64,000 nucleotides of DNA, from assembly GCA_937916485.1 (NCBI GenBank), contig CALFSV010000295.1, forward strand, positions 1 to 64,000. Direction: 5' to 3'. Below are positions 53,662 through 63,321 of this stretch, one piece after another; the stretch's first letter is position 1; the number at the start of each line of letters is the position of its first letter. Under the pieces are notes generated by a model. The model made no database searches. It worked only from the letters and a program-made list of their open reading frames with translations, and was not told where the DNA came from. A program made the translations under genes and the position numbers. The stretch comes from an uncultured Paracoccaceae bacterium (GTDB taxonomy: Bacteria; Pseudomonadota; Alphaproteobacteria; Rhodobacterales; Rhodobacteraceae).

Positions 53662-54470
53662 CAGCGTCCCCCCTCGCGTGGCAGGCGTTTGCGGATCTGG
53701 ATAGGGGCGAAAGTATCGCCCTGCCGGATTTCGATCCGCCCTTCCTTGGTCAGTTCCAGCGAGGCGGCGAAATTGGCCGCTGTGGCCGAACGGCGCTTTT
53801 GCGGGTCGGTCTGCCAGTCGTCCGGCAGGTAGCTGGCGATATCCGTCCAGTCCCCGGCAAAGCCGATCAGGTGGCGCATCCGTTCCAGTGCCCGTTCCAT
53901 CGTCATCACCGACACCCGGTCCATGACAAAGGGACGGAAGTCGTCCTTGGTCCTGATCCGTGCATAGGCCTGCATCAGATCCAGCAGCGACGCGGTATGC
54001 GTCACCCGGCGCACCCTTGCCACGTCTTCGGTGATGCCCCGGGCAAAGAAATCACGGCCCTTCTGATCCCTTGCCATCAGCTTGGCCGCCACGTCGCGCA
54101 TGGCGGCCAGACGCTCGAGCTGGAACGCCAGATGGGCGGCGAGTTCTTCGCCCGAGGGGCCTTCTGCCCCCGGCTCGGGCGGCAGTAGAAGGCGCGATTT
54201 CAAGAAAGCCAGCCAGGCGGCCATGACAAGATAGTCGGCGGCTAGTTCGATCCGCAGATCGCGGGCCTGGGCGATAAACGCCAGATATTGCTCGGCCAGT
54301 TGCAGGATGGAAATCTGGCGCAGATCGACCTTCTGGGTCCGGCCAAGGGTCAGCAACAGGTCAAGCGGGCCTTCGTAGCCATCGACATCGACAATCAGCG
54401 CCTCGGCGGCGAGGCGTTCGGTCACACTGACCCGGCCCTCTTCAAAATTGTCTTGGTCCATTCCGGTCAT
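53661..54470 (-). CDS. scpA: Condensin subunit ScpA
   Basis: 269-residue kleisin that bridges the SMC heads. GYEGPLDLLLTLGRTQKVDL near residue 32 is the family hallmark, and the C-terminal winged-helix part covers about residues 190-250. Its first codons overlap the nagZ stop (ATGA), and MDQDNFEEG at 54461 is an alternative start. Confidence 0.93.
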   Translation of the reverse strand: MTGMDQDNFEEGRVSVTERLAAEALIVDVDGYEGPLDLLLTLGRTQKVDLRQISILQLAEQYLAFIAQARDLRIELAADYLVMAAWLAFLKSRLLLPPEPGAEGPSGEELAAHLAFQLERLAAMRDVAAKLMARDQKGRDFFARGITEDVARVRRVTHTASLLDLMQAYARIRTKDDFRPFVMDRVSVMTMERALERMRHLIGFAGDWTDIASYLPDDWQTDPQKRRSATAANFAASLELTKEGRIEIRQGDTFAPIQIRKRLPREGGR

Positions 54471-55465
54471 CCCGCCGCCAACAGAGCCTCAAGGTCGGCT
54501 GCAAGCCTGTCGGAGTCAACGGGGGTAGGGTTCTGGCGTTGTGCAAGGGCATCATCCGCCCGGCGTTGCCCTGCCAGGGACAAATTGCCAGAGGCGGCGA
54601 CGACCTGCGCCATTTCATCGCGTTTGCCGTTGCAATGCAGGACAATGTCGCAGCCTGCGGCAATCGCGGCCGCCGACCTGTCGGCGACAGAGCCGCTCAG
54701 CGCCTCCATCGAGATGTCGTCGGTCATCATCAAGCCTTCAAAGCCGATCTCTTCGCGGATCACCTGCATCACAGGGGCCGACACGGTTGCGGCGTTTTCG
54801 GGATCAATCGCCTCCATCACGATATGGGCAGTCATCCCCATGCGAATGTCATTAAGGGCCTGAAACGGAGCAAAGTCGCGCACCGCAAGCTCGGCCCGGC
54901 TGGCGCTGACGCGCGGCAGATGCAGATGGCCGTCGACCCGTGCCCGGCCATAGCCCGGGATATGCTTGAGGACGGGCAGCACGCCGCCGGACAAAAATGC
55001 CTCGGCACAGGTGCGGGCGGCCCGAACGACTGTCGTGACATCCCCGCCATACAGACGGTTGTGCAAGACGGGATGGGTCTCATCCTCGACCAGATCGACA
55101 AGCGGGGCGCAGTTGACGTCGATGCCCACATCGCACAGCTCTGCCGCGATCAGACGATTGCGCAGCCATTGCGCCCGGATCGGATCAGCGGCGCGCGCCA
55201 TCTGATCAAGGGCGGGCAGGTATTCGCGCCAGTCAGGGCTGCGCATTCGCTGGACGCGCCCCCCTTCCTGATCAATCAGGATCGGGGCATCACGGCCCAC
55301 CGCGTCGCGCAGGTCGCGGGTCAGGGCCCGCAGTTGCGCCGGGTTGTCGATGTTGCGGGCGAACAGGATGAATCCCCAGGGGTTTGCCTCGCTGAAAAAG
55401 GCCTGTTCTTCCTTGCTCAATTCAGTGCCGGCGAGGCCCAGAATGACGGCCGCGGGCGCCCCCAC
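54467..55465 (-). CDS. nagZ: Beta-N-acetylglucosaminidase NagZ
   Basis: 332-residue cytosolic glycoside hydrolase family 3 enzyme that trims GlcNAc from recycled muropeptides. ILIDQEGGRVQRM near residue 81, NCAPLVDLVEDE near residue 118 and the nucleophile region LMMTDDISMEAL near residue 245 fit GH3. The NagZ loop is KHIPGYGRARVDGHLHLP: the PGH of E. coli reads PGY, while the catalytic His of the DGH triplet is kept. Its start abuts the SPOR gene stop. Confidence 0.92.
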   Translation of the reverse strand: MGAPAAVILGLAGTELSKEEQAFFSEANPWGFILFARNIDNPAQLRALTRDLRDAVGRDAPILIDQEGGRVQRMRSPDWREYLPALDQMARAADPIRAQWLRNRLIAAELCDVGIDVNCAPLVDLVEDETHPVLHNRLYGGDVTTVVRAARTCAEAFLSGGVLPVLKHIPGYGRARVDGHLHLPRVSASRAELAVRDFAPFQALNDIRMGMTAHIVMEAIDPENAATVSAPVMQVIREEIGFEGLMMTDDISMEALSGSVADRSAAAIAAGCDIVLHCNGKRDEMAQVVAASGNLSLAGQRRADDALAQRQNPTPVDSDRLAADLEALLAAG

Positions 55466-55467
55466 CC

Positions 55468-56517
55468 CTATTGGACCACAACCGGGATGCAGGCCGCATC
55501 CTCGGCGACAAGCGCAGAACAGAAGCGGCGGGCATCGGCCATATCCTCAAACCCGGTCGCCCGGAGCCGGAAGAACGGTTGTCCACCACTTTCGGCCTGC
55601 TGGATCAGCCGTTCCTTGCCGTCCATGAAATCGTCAAAGCGAACCGCCAGACGGCCCCATTCCGAACCTGCAAGCTCGGCCGTTTCAAAAGCCCCCAGCT
55701 GCACCAGCGTCGTGCCCACTGGCAGCGCCTGGGTGCTGACGGCGATGGTGTCCGCGCCAGTCGTGTCGGTGCCAGTCATGTCGGTGCCAGTGACGGCCTG
55801 TGTCGCAACGGTACCAGGCCGCAGCATCGGGCGCAGGGATCGGGTCAGCCCTTCACCACTGTCGGGAAGGACCAGCGAGGCAAGAAGGGCCGTCACCTCG
55901 TCGGTCGTTTCCTGCATGGCCTGACTGTCATCGGTATCAAGATCCGCCGCGATAACAGGTTCGGCCGCTTGGGCGGACAAAGGCGTCGCGCCGCCTGCAG
56001 TCGTCCCGCCCGAAACTACATCAGCCGATATCGCGTCGGCCAATGCCAGGATGTCCGTCGCGCTCAGCGGAGTGTCGGGCGATGTACGGCTTGTGATTTC
56101 AGCCGCGATCAGGGGTACCTCTGCCTCGACCCGGGACTGGGCGGTGGGCACGACCTCAAGGTCTTCTTCGGTCAGGTCTGCGGTAGCGGGGGCAAGGATG
56201 AGCATATCCTCAGGCGGAGCGGCCTCGCCCATAGCGGCAACGGCGTTTACTGCAAGTCCGGTGTGCAGCGCCAGTTCGCCCCCTGGATTGTTGGGCGCCT
56301 CGCGCATCGGTCCGGCCATGGCTCGCACAACCGGGATGCCGGTCGCGTCTCGAACGATAAGTTGATAACCCCAGACAACCGCCCCCGCCAGGATCGCCAG
56401 CGACGTGGCTGCCCCCAAAAACTGGACAACGACACCTGCGCGCGCGCCAGAAATCACTGGCGCTTCGTCATGCGCGTGCGCCGATGCCGGTTCGAAACCG
56501 TCGGTCATTTGTACCAT
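55468..56517 (-). CDS. SPOR domain-containing membrane protein
   Basis: 349-residue bitopic protein with one membrane span (residues 30-55), a long acidic Thr/Ala-rich periplasmic linker and a C-terminal SPOR domain (about 265-347) that binds denuded glycan at division sites. VQLGAFETAELAGSEWGRL is the SPOR start. A 15-bp DNA repeat in the linker encodes GTDMTGTDTTGADT. GAGG lies five bases before ATG 56517. Confidence 0.87.
   Translation of the reverse strand: MVQMTDGFEPASAHAHDEAPVISGARAGVVVQFLGAATSLAILAGAVVWGYQLIVRDATGIPVVRAMAGPMREAPNNPGGELALHTGLAVNAVAAMGEAAPPEDMLILAPATADLTEEDLEVVPTAQSRVEAEVPLIAAEITSRTSPDTPLSATDILALADAISADVVSGGTTAGGATPLSAQAAEPVIAADLDTDDSQAMQETTDEVTALLASLVLPDSGEGLTRSLRPMLRPGTVATQAVTGTDMTGTDTTGADTIAVSTQALPVGTTLVQLGAFETAELAGSEWGRLAVRFDDFMDGKERLIQQAESGGQPFFRLRATGFEDMADARRFCSALVAEDAACIPVVVQ
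55749..55793. repeat. Three-copy 15-bp in-frame minisatellite in the SPOR gene
   Basis: TGTCGGTGCCAGTCA-like units occur three times in tandem (first copy diverged) and keep the frame. They add a T-G-x-D repeat to the periplasmic linker; copy number could vary among strains without breaking the gene. Confidence 0.7.
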
Positions 56518-56606
56518 TCATGCCTCACTGCCCGCGCGGCCGCCGCCAAACGGTTGCCTCAGGGTCTTCTTGCCTAGCCTCTCAAGACCCGCAGTGTACG
56601 TGCGCT

Positions 56607-58349
56607 TTAGCGCATCTCCTCCACTGGGGTTACGCCAAGGATACCCAATCCGTGTGAAATAACAACGGCGGCGGCTCGAATCAGGGCTATTTTTGCCTGT
56701 GTTGTGGCCGGGTCACTCTCCTGCAGGAAGCGCAGACTGGTATCGTCATTGCCCCGATTCCACAGAGCGTGGAAATCCGACGCCAGATCATAGAGATAGA
56801 AGGCGATCCTGTGCGGTTCGTGGCCCTTGGCCGCAATTTCCACAAGGCGCGGCCATTCAGCGATGGTCTTGGCCAGTTTCAGCTCGGCCTCATGGGTCAG
56901 CCCCTCAAGGTTGGCCGCGCCCAGCGTTACATCCGACACATCGACCCCCGCCTCGGCCGCCTTACGCAGGACGGAGTTCACGCGGGCATAGGCATATTGG
57001 ACGTAAAAGACCGGGTTTTCCTTGGACTGCTCGGTCACCTTGTCAAAGTCAAAGTCAAGCGGCGCGTCGTTCTTGCGCGTCAGCATGTGGAACCGGGTTA
57101 CATCAGGGCCGACCTGTTCGACCACATCCGACAACAGGACAAAGTTTCCGGCCCGTTTGGACATCTTGAACGGCTCACCGTTCTTCCACAGCTTGACCAT
57201 CTGGGTCAGCTTGATGTCGAGAGGGACCCGGCCGTCCGACAGCGCCGAAACGGCGGCTTTCATCCGTTTGACATAGCCACCATGATCGGCACCAAAAATG
57301 TCAATAAGGGCGTCGAACCCTCTGGTAACCTTATCATAATGATAGGCGATGTCGGGCGCGAAATAGGTCCAGCTGCCGTCGGACTTCGCCACCGGCCGGT
57401 CAAGGTCGTCGCCATGCGCGGTCGAGCGGAACAGGACCTGCTCGCGCGGTTCCCAATCCTCGGGCATCTTGCCCTTGGGCGGCTCGAGCGTGCCACGATA
57501 GATCAGGCCCTTTTCGTCAAGCGAGGCAATTGCCGCCTCGATCCGACCCGTCCCGTAGAGCGACTTTTCCGAGTAGAAGACATCCATGGTCACGCCAAGG
57601 CTCGCCAGATCGGCGCGGATCTGGTCCATCATCTTTTCGGTCGCGAATTCGCGGATATCGGCGAGCCAGTCGGATTCGTCCTTGTCCAGAAGGCTGTCGC
57701 CCCACTTTTCCTTCATCGCCTCGCCGACCGGCACCAGATAATCGCCAGGATACAGCCCTTCGGCGATTTCAGGCGTCAGGCCACAGGCCTCGCGGTAACG
57801 CTCAAACGCAGAGCGGGCCAGCACATCGACCTGTGCGCCGCCATCGTTGATGTAATATTCCCGCGTGACGTCCCAGCCTGCATAATCCAAGAGGCTGGCC
57901 AGCGCGTCACCAAAGACCGCCCCCCGGGTATGCCCGATGTGCAGCGGACCGGTCGGGTTGGCCGAGACATATTCGACGTTCACCCGCTTGCCCTGCCCCA
58001 GCGTAGACCGGCCATAGTCGGGGTCCGTCAAGGCCACGCGGACCACCTGTTGCCACTGGCCCGATGCCAGCCGCATGTTCAAAAAGCCCGGGCCTGCCAC
58101 AGTTGCCGCGTCGATGCGCGGATCGGCTTGAAGCCGGGCGGCCAGCGCGTCGGCAATGGCACGCGGCGGCTGACCGGCGGACTTGGCCAGGACCATGGCC
58201 GCGTTGGTCGCCATATCCCCATGCCCGGCGTCGCGGGGCGGCTCAACCGTCACGGCATCTGTCGCCAGACCATCGGGCAAAGCCCCATCGGCAACCATTG
58301 CGGCAAGACAATCGAGCACGAGGGCCCGGATATCGGTGAACATGTTCAT
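56607..58349 (-). CDS. argS: Arginyl-tRNA synthetase
   Basis: 580-residue class I synthetase charging tRNA-Arg. HIGH-type motif is in [19 protein letters not shown] near residue 131, and the KMSKR loop in [16 protein letters not shown]. The C-terminal DALR helical bundle starts near residue 460. ATG at 58349 ([14 protein letters not shown]) is the family start; the frame runs on upstream to 58682 without coding support. First gene of the argS, SPOR, nagZ, scpA, scpB series. Confidence 0.96.
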   Translation of the reverse strand: MNMFTDIRALVLDCLAAMVADGALPDGLATDAVTVEPPRDAGHGDMATNAAMVLAKSAGQPPRAIADALAARLQADPRIDAATVAGPGFLNMRLASGQWQQVVRVALTDPDYGRSTLGQGKRVNVEYVSANPTGPLHIGHTRGAVFGDALASLLDYAGWDVTREYYINDGGAQVDVLARSAFERYREACGLTPEIAEGLYPGDYLVPVGEAMKEKWGDSLLDKDESDWLADIREFATEKMMDQIRADLASLGVTMDVFYSEKSLYGTGRIEAAIASLDEKGLIYRGTLEPPKGKMPEDWEPREQVLFRSTAHGDDLDRPVAKSDGSWTYFAPDIAYHYDKVTRGFDALIDIFGADHGGYVKRMKAAVSALSDGRVPLDIKLTQMVKLWKNGEPFKMSKRAGNFVLLSDVVEQVGPDVTRFHMLTRKNDAPLDFDFDKVTEQSKENPVFYVQYAYARVNSVLRKAAEAGVDVSDVTLGAANLEGLTHEAELKLAKTIAEWPRLVEIAAKGHEPHRIAFYLYDLASDFHALWNRGNDDTSLRFLQESDPATTQAKIALIRAAAVVISHGLGILGVTPVEEMR

Positions 58350-58455
58350 AGGCTGGTCCTTTCGCCGCCACTTCGGCCTTGTCTGGCGGCCCATGGGGTT
58401 TATCACGGGAAAAGTCTGCGTCAATGTGCGTAGGGCGTCGTGGCGAGGAGGCCGG

Positions 58456-59478
58456 ATGGTTCGATTGGCTCTTGGTGTGTTTTTGCTCTTCGGGCTGGTC
58501 TGGCTGGCGGCCATGTTTGGCCCCCGAGCGATTGAGATGCGGCCAATGGCACTGCCGCCGGGGGCCATGACAGCCATCCATACCGGTGCAGGCTTCGCGG
58601 CAACTCTGGCGGGCCATGCCATGGGGCTAAGTGCTGCGGCGATGCTCGCCTTTGCGGTGTCGGGGCGCGGCATACGGGGCACTCTGGGCTGGGGCTGGCT
58701 CTGTCTGCTGGCCCTTCCGCTGCTGGCCGCCCTGTCGGTCCTGCAGTTTGACCCGCGCCTTCTGGCTGCCGCCGACGCGGCGGTGGGTCCGATTTACAAC
58801 GATGTCCGCGCCGCGCTTCCCCAGATCCGGCTGGCCCTGTTTCTGGGGGTCTGCCTGATCTCTGCATGTGCGAGCTTGTCGCAAGCGGGTGGGCGGCTGG
58901 TGGCGCTGCTGGTGGTGGCCAGTTGGGCGGCCATGGCGGCGCTGGCCGAGCCTGCGGCGACGGCCATCCTGGCCCTGCCCGCCCTGGCCACCCTGGGCGT
59001 GGCCGCCCTGCGGCTGAGCGAGGCAGACAGGCAAGGCGCAGCCTATATCATGGTCGGCAGCCTGTGCCTGCTCGCAGGGCTTGGACTGGCCGCCAGCGAT
59101 GCCGCCCTGCGGGCCGATCTTCGGCCCGTCTATCTGTTGTTCCCCCTCATGGCCGCCGCCACCATCGCGCTGCAGCCCCGCCTGCCGCCGGCCCTGGCCT
59201 GGGGGCACGCCCTGCTCCTGGCCTTTTGCCTGGCCTATCTGGCGCCGGCCCTCGGCCAATTTGGCGATGTGCGCCCTGCCCTGACCTTTGCCGAAATCGG
59301 CACAGCTGTCGCCCGCGCAACAACCCTTCGGGAGGGGATCGGGGGGATTGCAGTGCTCAGCGTCCTTCTCATGCTGGGGGCCATCTGGCAACGACGGACC
59401 GGGCGAAAGCAACGAATGCCTGCGCCAGAAACCGCGCCTCTCCAAGCGGCAGAACGAAACACGGCAAATTCCGCTTGA
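58456..59478 (+). CDS. Polytopic membrane protein of unknown function
   Basis: 340-residue highly hydrophobic protein with eight to ten predicted spans separated by short loops; no conserved motif I can place. It starts [17 protein letters not shown] and ends in a basic cytoplasmic tail ([12 protein letters not shown]). GAGGAG lies six bases before ATG 58456. It lies on the opposite strand between argS and dgt, which are adjacent in many relatives, suggesting it was inserted or shuffled in. No signal peptide other than the first span. Transport or permease-like roles are possible but unsupported. Confidence 0.75.
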   Translation: MVRLALGVFLLFGLVWLAAMFGPRAIEMRPMALPPGAMTAIHTGAGFAATLAGHAMGLSAAAMLAFAVSGRGIRGTLGWGWLCLLALPLLAALSVLQFDPRLLAAADAAVGPIYNDVRAALPQIRLALFLGVCLISACASLSQAGGRLVALLVVASWAAMAALAEPAATAILALPALATLGVAALRLSEADRQGAAYIMVGSLCLLAGLGLAASDAALRADLRPVYLLFPLMAAATIALQPRLPPALAWGHALLLAFCLAYLAPALGQFGDVRPALTFAEIGTAVARATTLREGIGGIAVLSVLLMLGAIWQRRTGRKQRMPAPETAPLQAAERNTANSA

Positions 59479-59560
59479 TGCGACGGCAAGGGGCCGACCT
59501 GCGCGCCCTCGGGCGTGCACTTTAACCCTGCACGCTGACACTGCACGTTGGTTCCGGGCC

Positions 59561-60730
59561 CTAGCCTTGCGCCACACCCCGGGCGGTGATCTCACCCCCG
59601 CACAGCCTTGCGTGTTCCTGAATGGCAAAGCGGTCGGTCATCCCGGCGATGTAATCGGCCACGATCCGGGCCAGCGCCGTTTCATCCAACGCCTCGGCCA
59701 CGTCCTTGCGCCATTGTTTGGGCAATTCATCGGGCTGGTCCATGAACAGCGGAAAAAGATCGTGGACGACCTGGGTCACCTCGCCCCGCATCTCGATCAC
59801 GGCGGGGGCGCGGTACATCCGGTGAAACAGGAACGACCGGATCACCTTGAGGTCGGACCATAGCCCATCAGAAAACCGGATCACCATGCGTCCGGCATGA
59901 CGGATATCGGCCACGGACTGGGGATCGACATCGGCCAGCGTCCGCTGGGCCAGAGTGATCACATCCTCGACCAGCACCCCGAAAAAGCGACGTAGGGCCT
60001 CGTGGCGGCGACGGTAGTAGTTAAGGCCGGGATAACGGCGGTCCACCTCGGCAAAGCAGTCGCGCAAGACCGGCAGATCGGCCAATTCATCGGTCGAAAA
60101 CAGCTCGGCCCGCAGACCGTCGTGCAGGTCGTGGTGGTTATAGGCGATGTCGTCGGCAAGGGCCGCCACCTGCGCCTCTGCGCTGGCATGGGTGTGCAGT
60201 TCCAGATCGTGACGGGCGTTGTAGGCGGCCAGGGCGTAGGGCGCCGGCTCGGCCACCGGACCGTTGTGTTTTGCAATGCCTTCAAGGGTTTCCCAGGTAA
60301 GGTTCAACCCGTCCCATTCGGCGTAGTGCCGTTCAAGCGAGGTGACGATGCGGATCGCCTGGGCATTGTGATCAAACCCGCCATAGGGCTTCATCAGGGC
60401 GTTCAGGGCATCCTCGCCGGTATGGCCAAAGGGAGGATGGCCAAGGTCGTGGGCCAGCGCGATCGCCTCGGTCAGTTCGACATTCAGGCCAAGGGCGGCA
60501 GCCACGGTACGGGCCACCTGCGCCACTTCGATCGAATGGGTCAGGCGGGTGCGGAAATAGTCGCCCTCGTGTTCGATGAACACCTGGGTCTTATGCTTAA
60601 GCCTGCGAAAGGCCGAGGCATGGATGATCCTGTCCCGGTCCCTTTGAAAGGGGGACCGAAAGGTGCTTTCCTCTTCCGCGTACAGCCGTCCTCGGGCCGA
60701 TACGGGGTCTGAGGCATAAATGGCTGCCAT
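59561..60730 (-). CDS. dgt: Deoxyguanosinetriphosphate triphosphohydrolase-like protein
   Basis: 389-residue HD-domain enzyme of the dGTPase type, hydrolysing dNTPs to nucleoside and triphosphate. RRLKHKTQVF near residue 36 is the N-terminal signature, and the metal-binding HD elements are TRLTHSIEVAQVART near residue 58 and ALAHDLGHPPFGHTGEDAL near residue 89. ATG at 60730 (MAAIYASDP) is chosen; the frame is open upstream. Adjacent to erpA (divergent). Confidence 0.92.
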   Translation of the reverse strand: MAAIYASDPVSARGRLYAEEESTFRSPFQRDRDRIIHASAFRRLKHKTQVFIEHEGDYFRTRLTHSIEVAQVARTVAAALGLNVELTEAIALAHDLGHPPFGHTGEDALNALMKPYGGFDHNAQAIRIVTSLERHYAEWDGLNLTWETLEGIAKHNGPVAEPAPYALAAYNARHDLELHTHASAEAQVAALADDIAYNHHDLHDGLRAELFSTDELADLPVLRDCFAEVDRRYPGLNYYRRRHEALRRFFGVLVEDVITLAQRTLADVDPQSVADIRHAGRMVIRFSDGLWSDLKVIRSFLFHRMYRAPAVIEMRGEVTQVVHDLFPLFMDQPDELPKQWRKDVAEALDETALARIVADYIAGMTDRFAIQEHARLCGGEITARGVAQG

Positions 60731-60808
60731 GGCGTTGCCTCGCCCTTTCTGCCGGTGGCCCCGTCGCCCTGCCCCTTTTTCGGAGCGTTGGAGAGCGCAG
60801 CACCACGC

Positions 60809-60837
60809 TTGTCGTCTTTGCCTGTTCTTCCTATATG
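60809..60837 (+). promoter_or_regulatory. Predicted sigma-70-type promoter of erpA
   Basis: TTGTCG (60809-60814) and TATATG (60832-60837) are separated by exactly 17 bases, about 30 bases before the erpA ATG. This is the clearest -35/-10 pair I found. Confidence 0.5.
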
Positions 60838-60864
60838 TTAGAGGAACGCTAACCGATAGGCCCC

Positions 60865-61194
60865 ATGATGCTGACGCTTCCTCCCCAAGTGACCTCACGC
60901 GCCTTCGACCGACTGGCCGAAATTGGCGCCAATGCCCAGGGCAAGGCCCTGCGCGTCGCCGTTGAAGGCGGCGGATGCTCCGGCTTTCAATACGAGATCG
61001 CCCTGGACGAGGCCAAGGAAGACGATCTTGTGCTAGAGGGTCAGGGCGAAAAGGTGGTGATCGACAGTGTGTCCCTGCCCTTCCTTGCCTCTGCGGTCAT
61101 CGACTTCGCGGATGAGCTGATCGGGGCCAGGTTCGTGATCGAAAACCCCAATGCCACGTCGTCCTGCGGATGCGGTACCTCGTTCTCGATGTAA
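60865..61194 (+). CDS. erpA: Iron-sulfur cluster insertion protein ErpA (IscA family)
   Basis: 109-residue A-type carrier that delivers Fe-S clusters to apo-enzymes. The three ligand cysteines are present: Cys38 in GGGCSGFQYEI, and Cys101 and Cys103 in SCGCGTSF at the C-terminus. It lies opposite dgt with a likely sigma-70 promoter in the 134-base gap. ErpA and IscA/SufA are closely related, so the symbol is a best guess. Confidence 0.9.
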   Translation: MMLTLPPQVTSRAFDRLAEIGANAQGKALRVAVEGGGCSGFQYEIALDEAKEDDLVLEGQGEKVVIDSVSLPFLASAVIDFADELIGARFVIENPNATSSCGCGTSFSM

Positions 61195-61286
61195 CCCGCC
61201 ATCCGGCGACCGCTGCCACGCCTACCCGTATCTGACTTGCTCCCGGCGACGGGATCGCGGACAAAGGCGAAAGCGGAGGGCACAAC

Positions 61287-62066
61287 ATGAAAATCGCCAC
61301 TTTCAACATCAACGGGGTCAAGGCCCGGATCGAGGCGCTTTTGGCCTGGCTAGAAGCCAGCAACCCCGATGTCGCCCTGTTGCAAGAAATCAAATCCGTC
61401 GACGAGGGCTTCCCCCGCGAGCTGTTTGAAGAGCGTGGATACCAGGTCGAAACCCACGGCCAGAAGGGCTTTAATGGTGTGGCCATCCTGTCCAAGCTGC
61501 CGCTTGAGGATGTGACACGCGGGCTGCCCGGCGACGACGCGGACGAACAGGCCCGCTGGATCGAGGCGACGGTTGTCGGTGAACGGGCGGTGCGCCTGTG
61601 CGGCCTGTACCTACCCAACGGCAACCCCGCGCCGGGACCAAAGTACGACTACAAGCTTGCCTGGATGGAGCGGCTCGCCGCCCGGGCCGCCGATCTGATG
61701 GCCGCGGAAGAGCCTGCCTTGATGGCGGGCGACTACAACATCATCCCGCAGGCCGAAGATGCCAAACGCCCCGATGCCTGGCGCGAGGATGCCCTGTTCC
61801 GCCTTGAAAGCCGGCAGGCATTTCGCCGGATCCAGAACCTTGGCTTTACCGAAGCGTTCCGGGCACGGGTGCAGGGTCCGGGGCACTATTCGTTCTGGGA
61901 CTATCAGGCCGGGGCCTATGACCGCAACGACGGCATCCGCATCGATCACTTTCTCCTGACCCCGCAAGCTGCTGATTTGTTGCAGGATTGCTGGATCGAG
62001 GCAGAGGTGAGGGGTGGTCCGAAACCCTCGGATCACGTCCCCGTCTGGGTTGATCTGGCCGCGTGA
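61287..62066 (+). CDS. xthA: Exodeoxyribonuclease III
   Basis: 259-residue AP endonuclease/3'-exonuclease of base-excision repair. The family blocks are TFNINGVKARIEALLAWL (residues 4-21), LLQEIKSVDEGFP, MAGDYNIIPQAEDAKRP and SDHVPVWVDL, covering the metal-binding Asn, Glu, Asp-x-Asn and catalytic Asp-His. Length is slightly below E. coli Xth. It converges on the FAD monooxygenase gene. Confidence 0.95.
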   Translation: MKIATFNINGVKARIEALLAWLEASNPDVALLQEIKSVDEGFPRELFEERGYQVETHGQKGFNGVAILSKLPLEDVTRGLPGDDADEQARWIEATVVGERAVRLCGLYLPNGNPAPGPKYDYKLAWMERLAARAADLMAAEEPALMAGDYNIIPQAEDAKRPDAWREDALFRLESRQAFRRIQNLGFTEAFRARVQGPGHYSFWDYQAGAYDRNDGIRIDHFLLTPQAADLLQDCWIEAEVRGGPKPSDHVPVWVDLAA

Positions 62067-62075
62067 TCCTGCCCG

Positions 62076-62099
62076 TAAGGTGGGTCCGGACCCACCTTA
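62076..62099. terminator. 24-bp perfect palindrome between convergent genes
   Basis: TAAGGTGGGTCC (62076-62087) is exactly mirrored by GGACCCACCTTA (62088-62099), nine bases past the xthA stop and 22 bases from the monooxygenase stop. No T-run, so a Rho-independent terminator is likely but weak, acting in both directions. Confidence 0.5.
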
Positions 62100-62101
62100 C
62101 C

Positions 62102-62139
62102 TTGCCGTCACACCCTTGCCGTCACCCGATTGCCGTCAC
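62102..62139. repeat. Three TTGCCGTCAC repeats at 14-bp spacing
   Basis: TTGCCGTCAC occurs at 62102, 62116 and 62130, each exactly 14 bases apart. The right copy encodes the C-terminus of the FAD monooxygenase and the middle copy contains its stop, so the repeats run across the gene end. Confidence 0.7.
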
Positions 62140-63321
62140 ATCGTGCCCATAAAGCCAGTCCATCCGGCCCAGAAAGGCACGCGGGGCAAGGACGCCCAAC
62201 CCCTTCAGCCCCAGATGGGCCACCCGGCGTTTCATCCCCGCCAGGTGGTAGTTGACCGCATTGGCATTGGCCGCCGCAATCGCCCGGGCCACCCGGTCCC
62301 GCCGCAGGGCCTGATACCGGGCAAGGGCTGTGGGCAGATCGCCGAAGGTGTCGCAGCAACGGGCAAGGACATAGGCGTCCTCTAGCGCGAGGTTCGCCCC
62401 CTGAGCGAGGAACGGCAGAGTCGGATGGGCCGCATCGCCAATGATCGCGGTATCGTCGTTGTGCCATCGTTGCGCAACCGGATGCCGAAACAGGCCCCAT
62501 AGATTGACCGATGTCACTGCCCCGAGAATCGTCCGCAGCTCTGGCGCTGTGTCGGCAAAGGCGGCTTGCAGGTTCGCGGGATCATCAAGGTGGTGCCAGC
62601 CCTCGGCGGCCCAGTCGGCCTGCTCGCGCACCGCAACGATGTTCAGACGCCCCCCTTGCAGGGGGTATGTCACCACATGGCGGCCCGGAGCCATCCAGAT
62701 CCTTGCGACGGGCGGGGATTCGACAGCCACCGTCGCCCGCCAGGCTACCTGCCCGGTAAAGAACGGCTGGGCCGGTTTGTTGAGCAAGGGCCGCAGGACT
62801 GAATGCAGCCCATCCGCCCCGATCAAAAGCGCGCCATCGGCCCGCTCAACAGGCCATTCGCCCAAGGGTTCAATGCGCTGACCCGTCCGGATCGTGACCC
62901 CGGCAGCACGGCAGCCTTCGGCCAGCATGTCGATCAGATCGTAGCGATGAAAAAAGCGGTAAGGCGGCCCGGAAAGTTTGCGCAGATCGAACCGGGTCAC
63001 AGGGCGCCCGGTCAGGGCATCGCGCGGCTCTACCGCATCAGCCCGGATGGCACGGCGCGAGGCAACCTCTGCCAGGCCAAGCCCGTCCAGAACGCGCGCG
63101 CCATTTGGGGTAACCTGAATGCCCGCCCCGACCTCGGTCAGTTCTGGAGCCTGTTCGTGAACGGTAACCTCTGCCCCGCTGCGGGCAAAGGCAAGTGCGG
63201 TAGCGAGGCCGGCGATGCCGCCCCCGACCACGTCTACGGGGCGGCCCCGGTTGGCGCCGCCCGACCCAAGAAGGGCCAGTGTTTGGTCAGTCGTCGCGAT
63301 GGACCTTCTCGCGCCGCTCAT
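62122..63321 (-). CDS. FAD-dependent aromatic monooxygenase (salicylate hydroxylase-like)
   Basis: 399-residue flavoprotein that hydroxylates an aromatic or related substrate with NAD(P)H and O2. VVGGGIAGLATALAFARSGAEVTVHE near residue 31 is the FAD-binding motif, LLIGADGLHSVLR near residue 166 the DG motif, and GDAAHPTLPFLAQGANLALEDA near residue 298 the second FAD contact. AGGAG sits five bases before ATG 63321, which overlaps the dksA end by 35 bases. Substrate not determined; sits apart from the phenolic block. Confidence 0.88.
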   Translation of the reverse strand: MSGARRSIATTDQTLALLGSGGANRGRPVDVVGGGIAGLATALAFARSGAEVTVHEQAPELTEVGAGIQVTPNGARVLDGLGLAEVASRRAIRADAVEPRDALTGRPVTRFDLRKLSGPPYRFFHRYDLIDMLAEGCRAAGVTIRTGQRIEPLGEWPVERADGALLIGADGLHSVLRPLLNKPAQPFFTGQVAWRATVAVESPPVARIWMAPGRHVVTYPLQGGRLNIVAVREQADWAAEGWHHLDDPANLQAAFADTAPELRTILGAVTSVNLWGLFRHPVAQRWHNDDTAIIGDAAHPTLPFLAQGANLALEDAYVLARCCDTFGDLPTALARYQALRRDRVARAIAAANANAVNYHLAGMKRRVAHLGLKGLGVLAPRAFLGRMDWLYGHDVTAIG

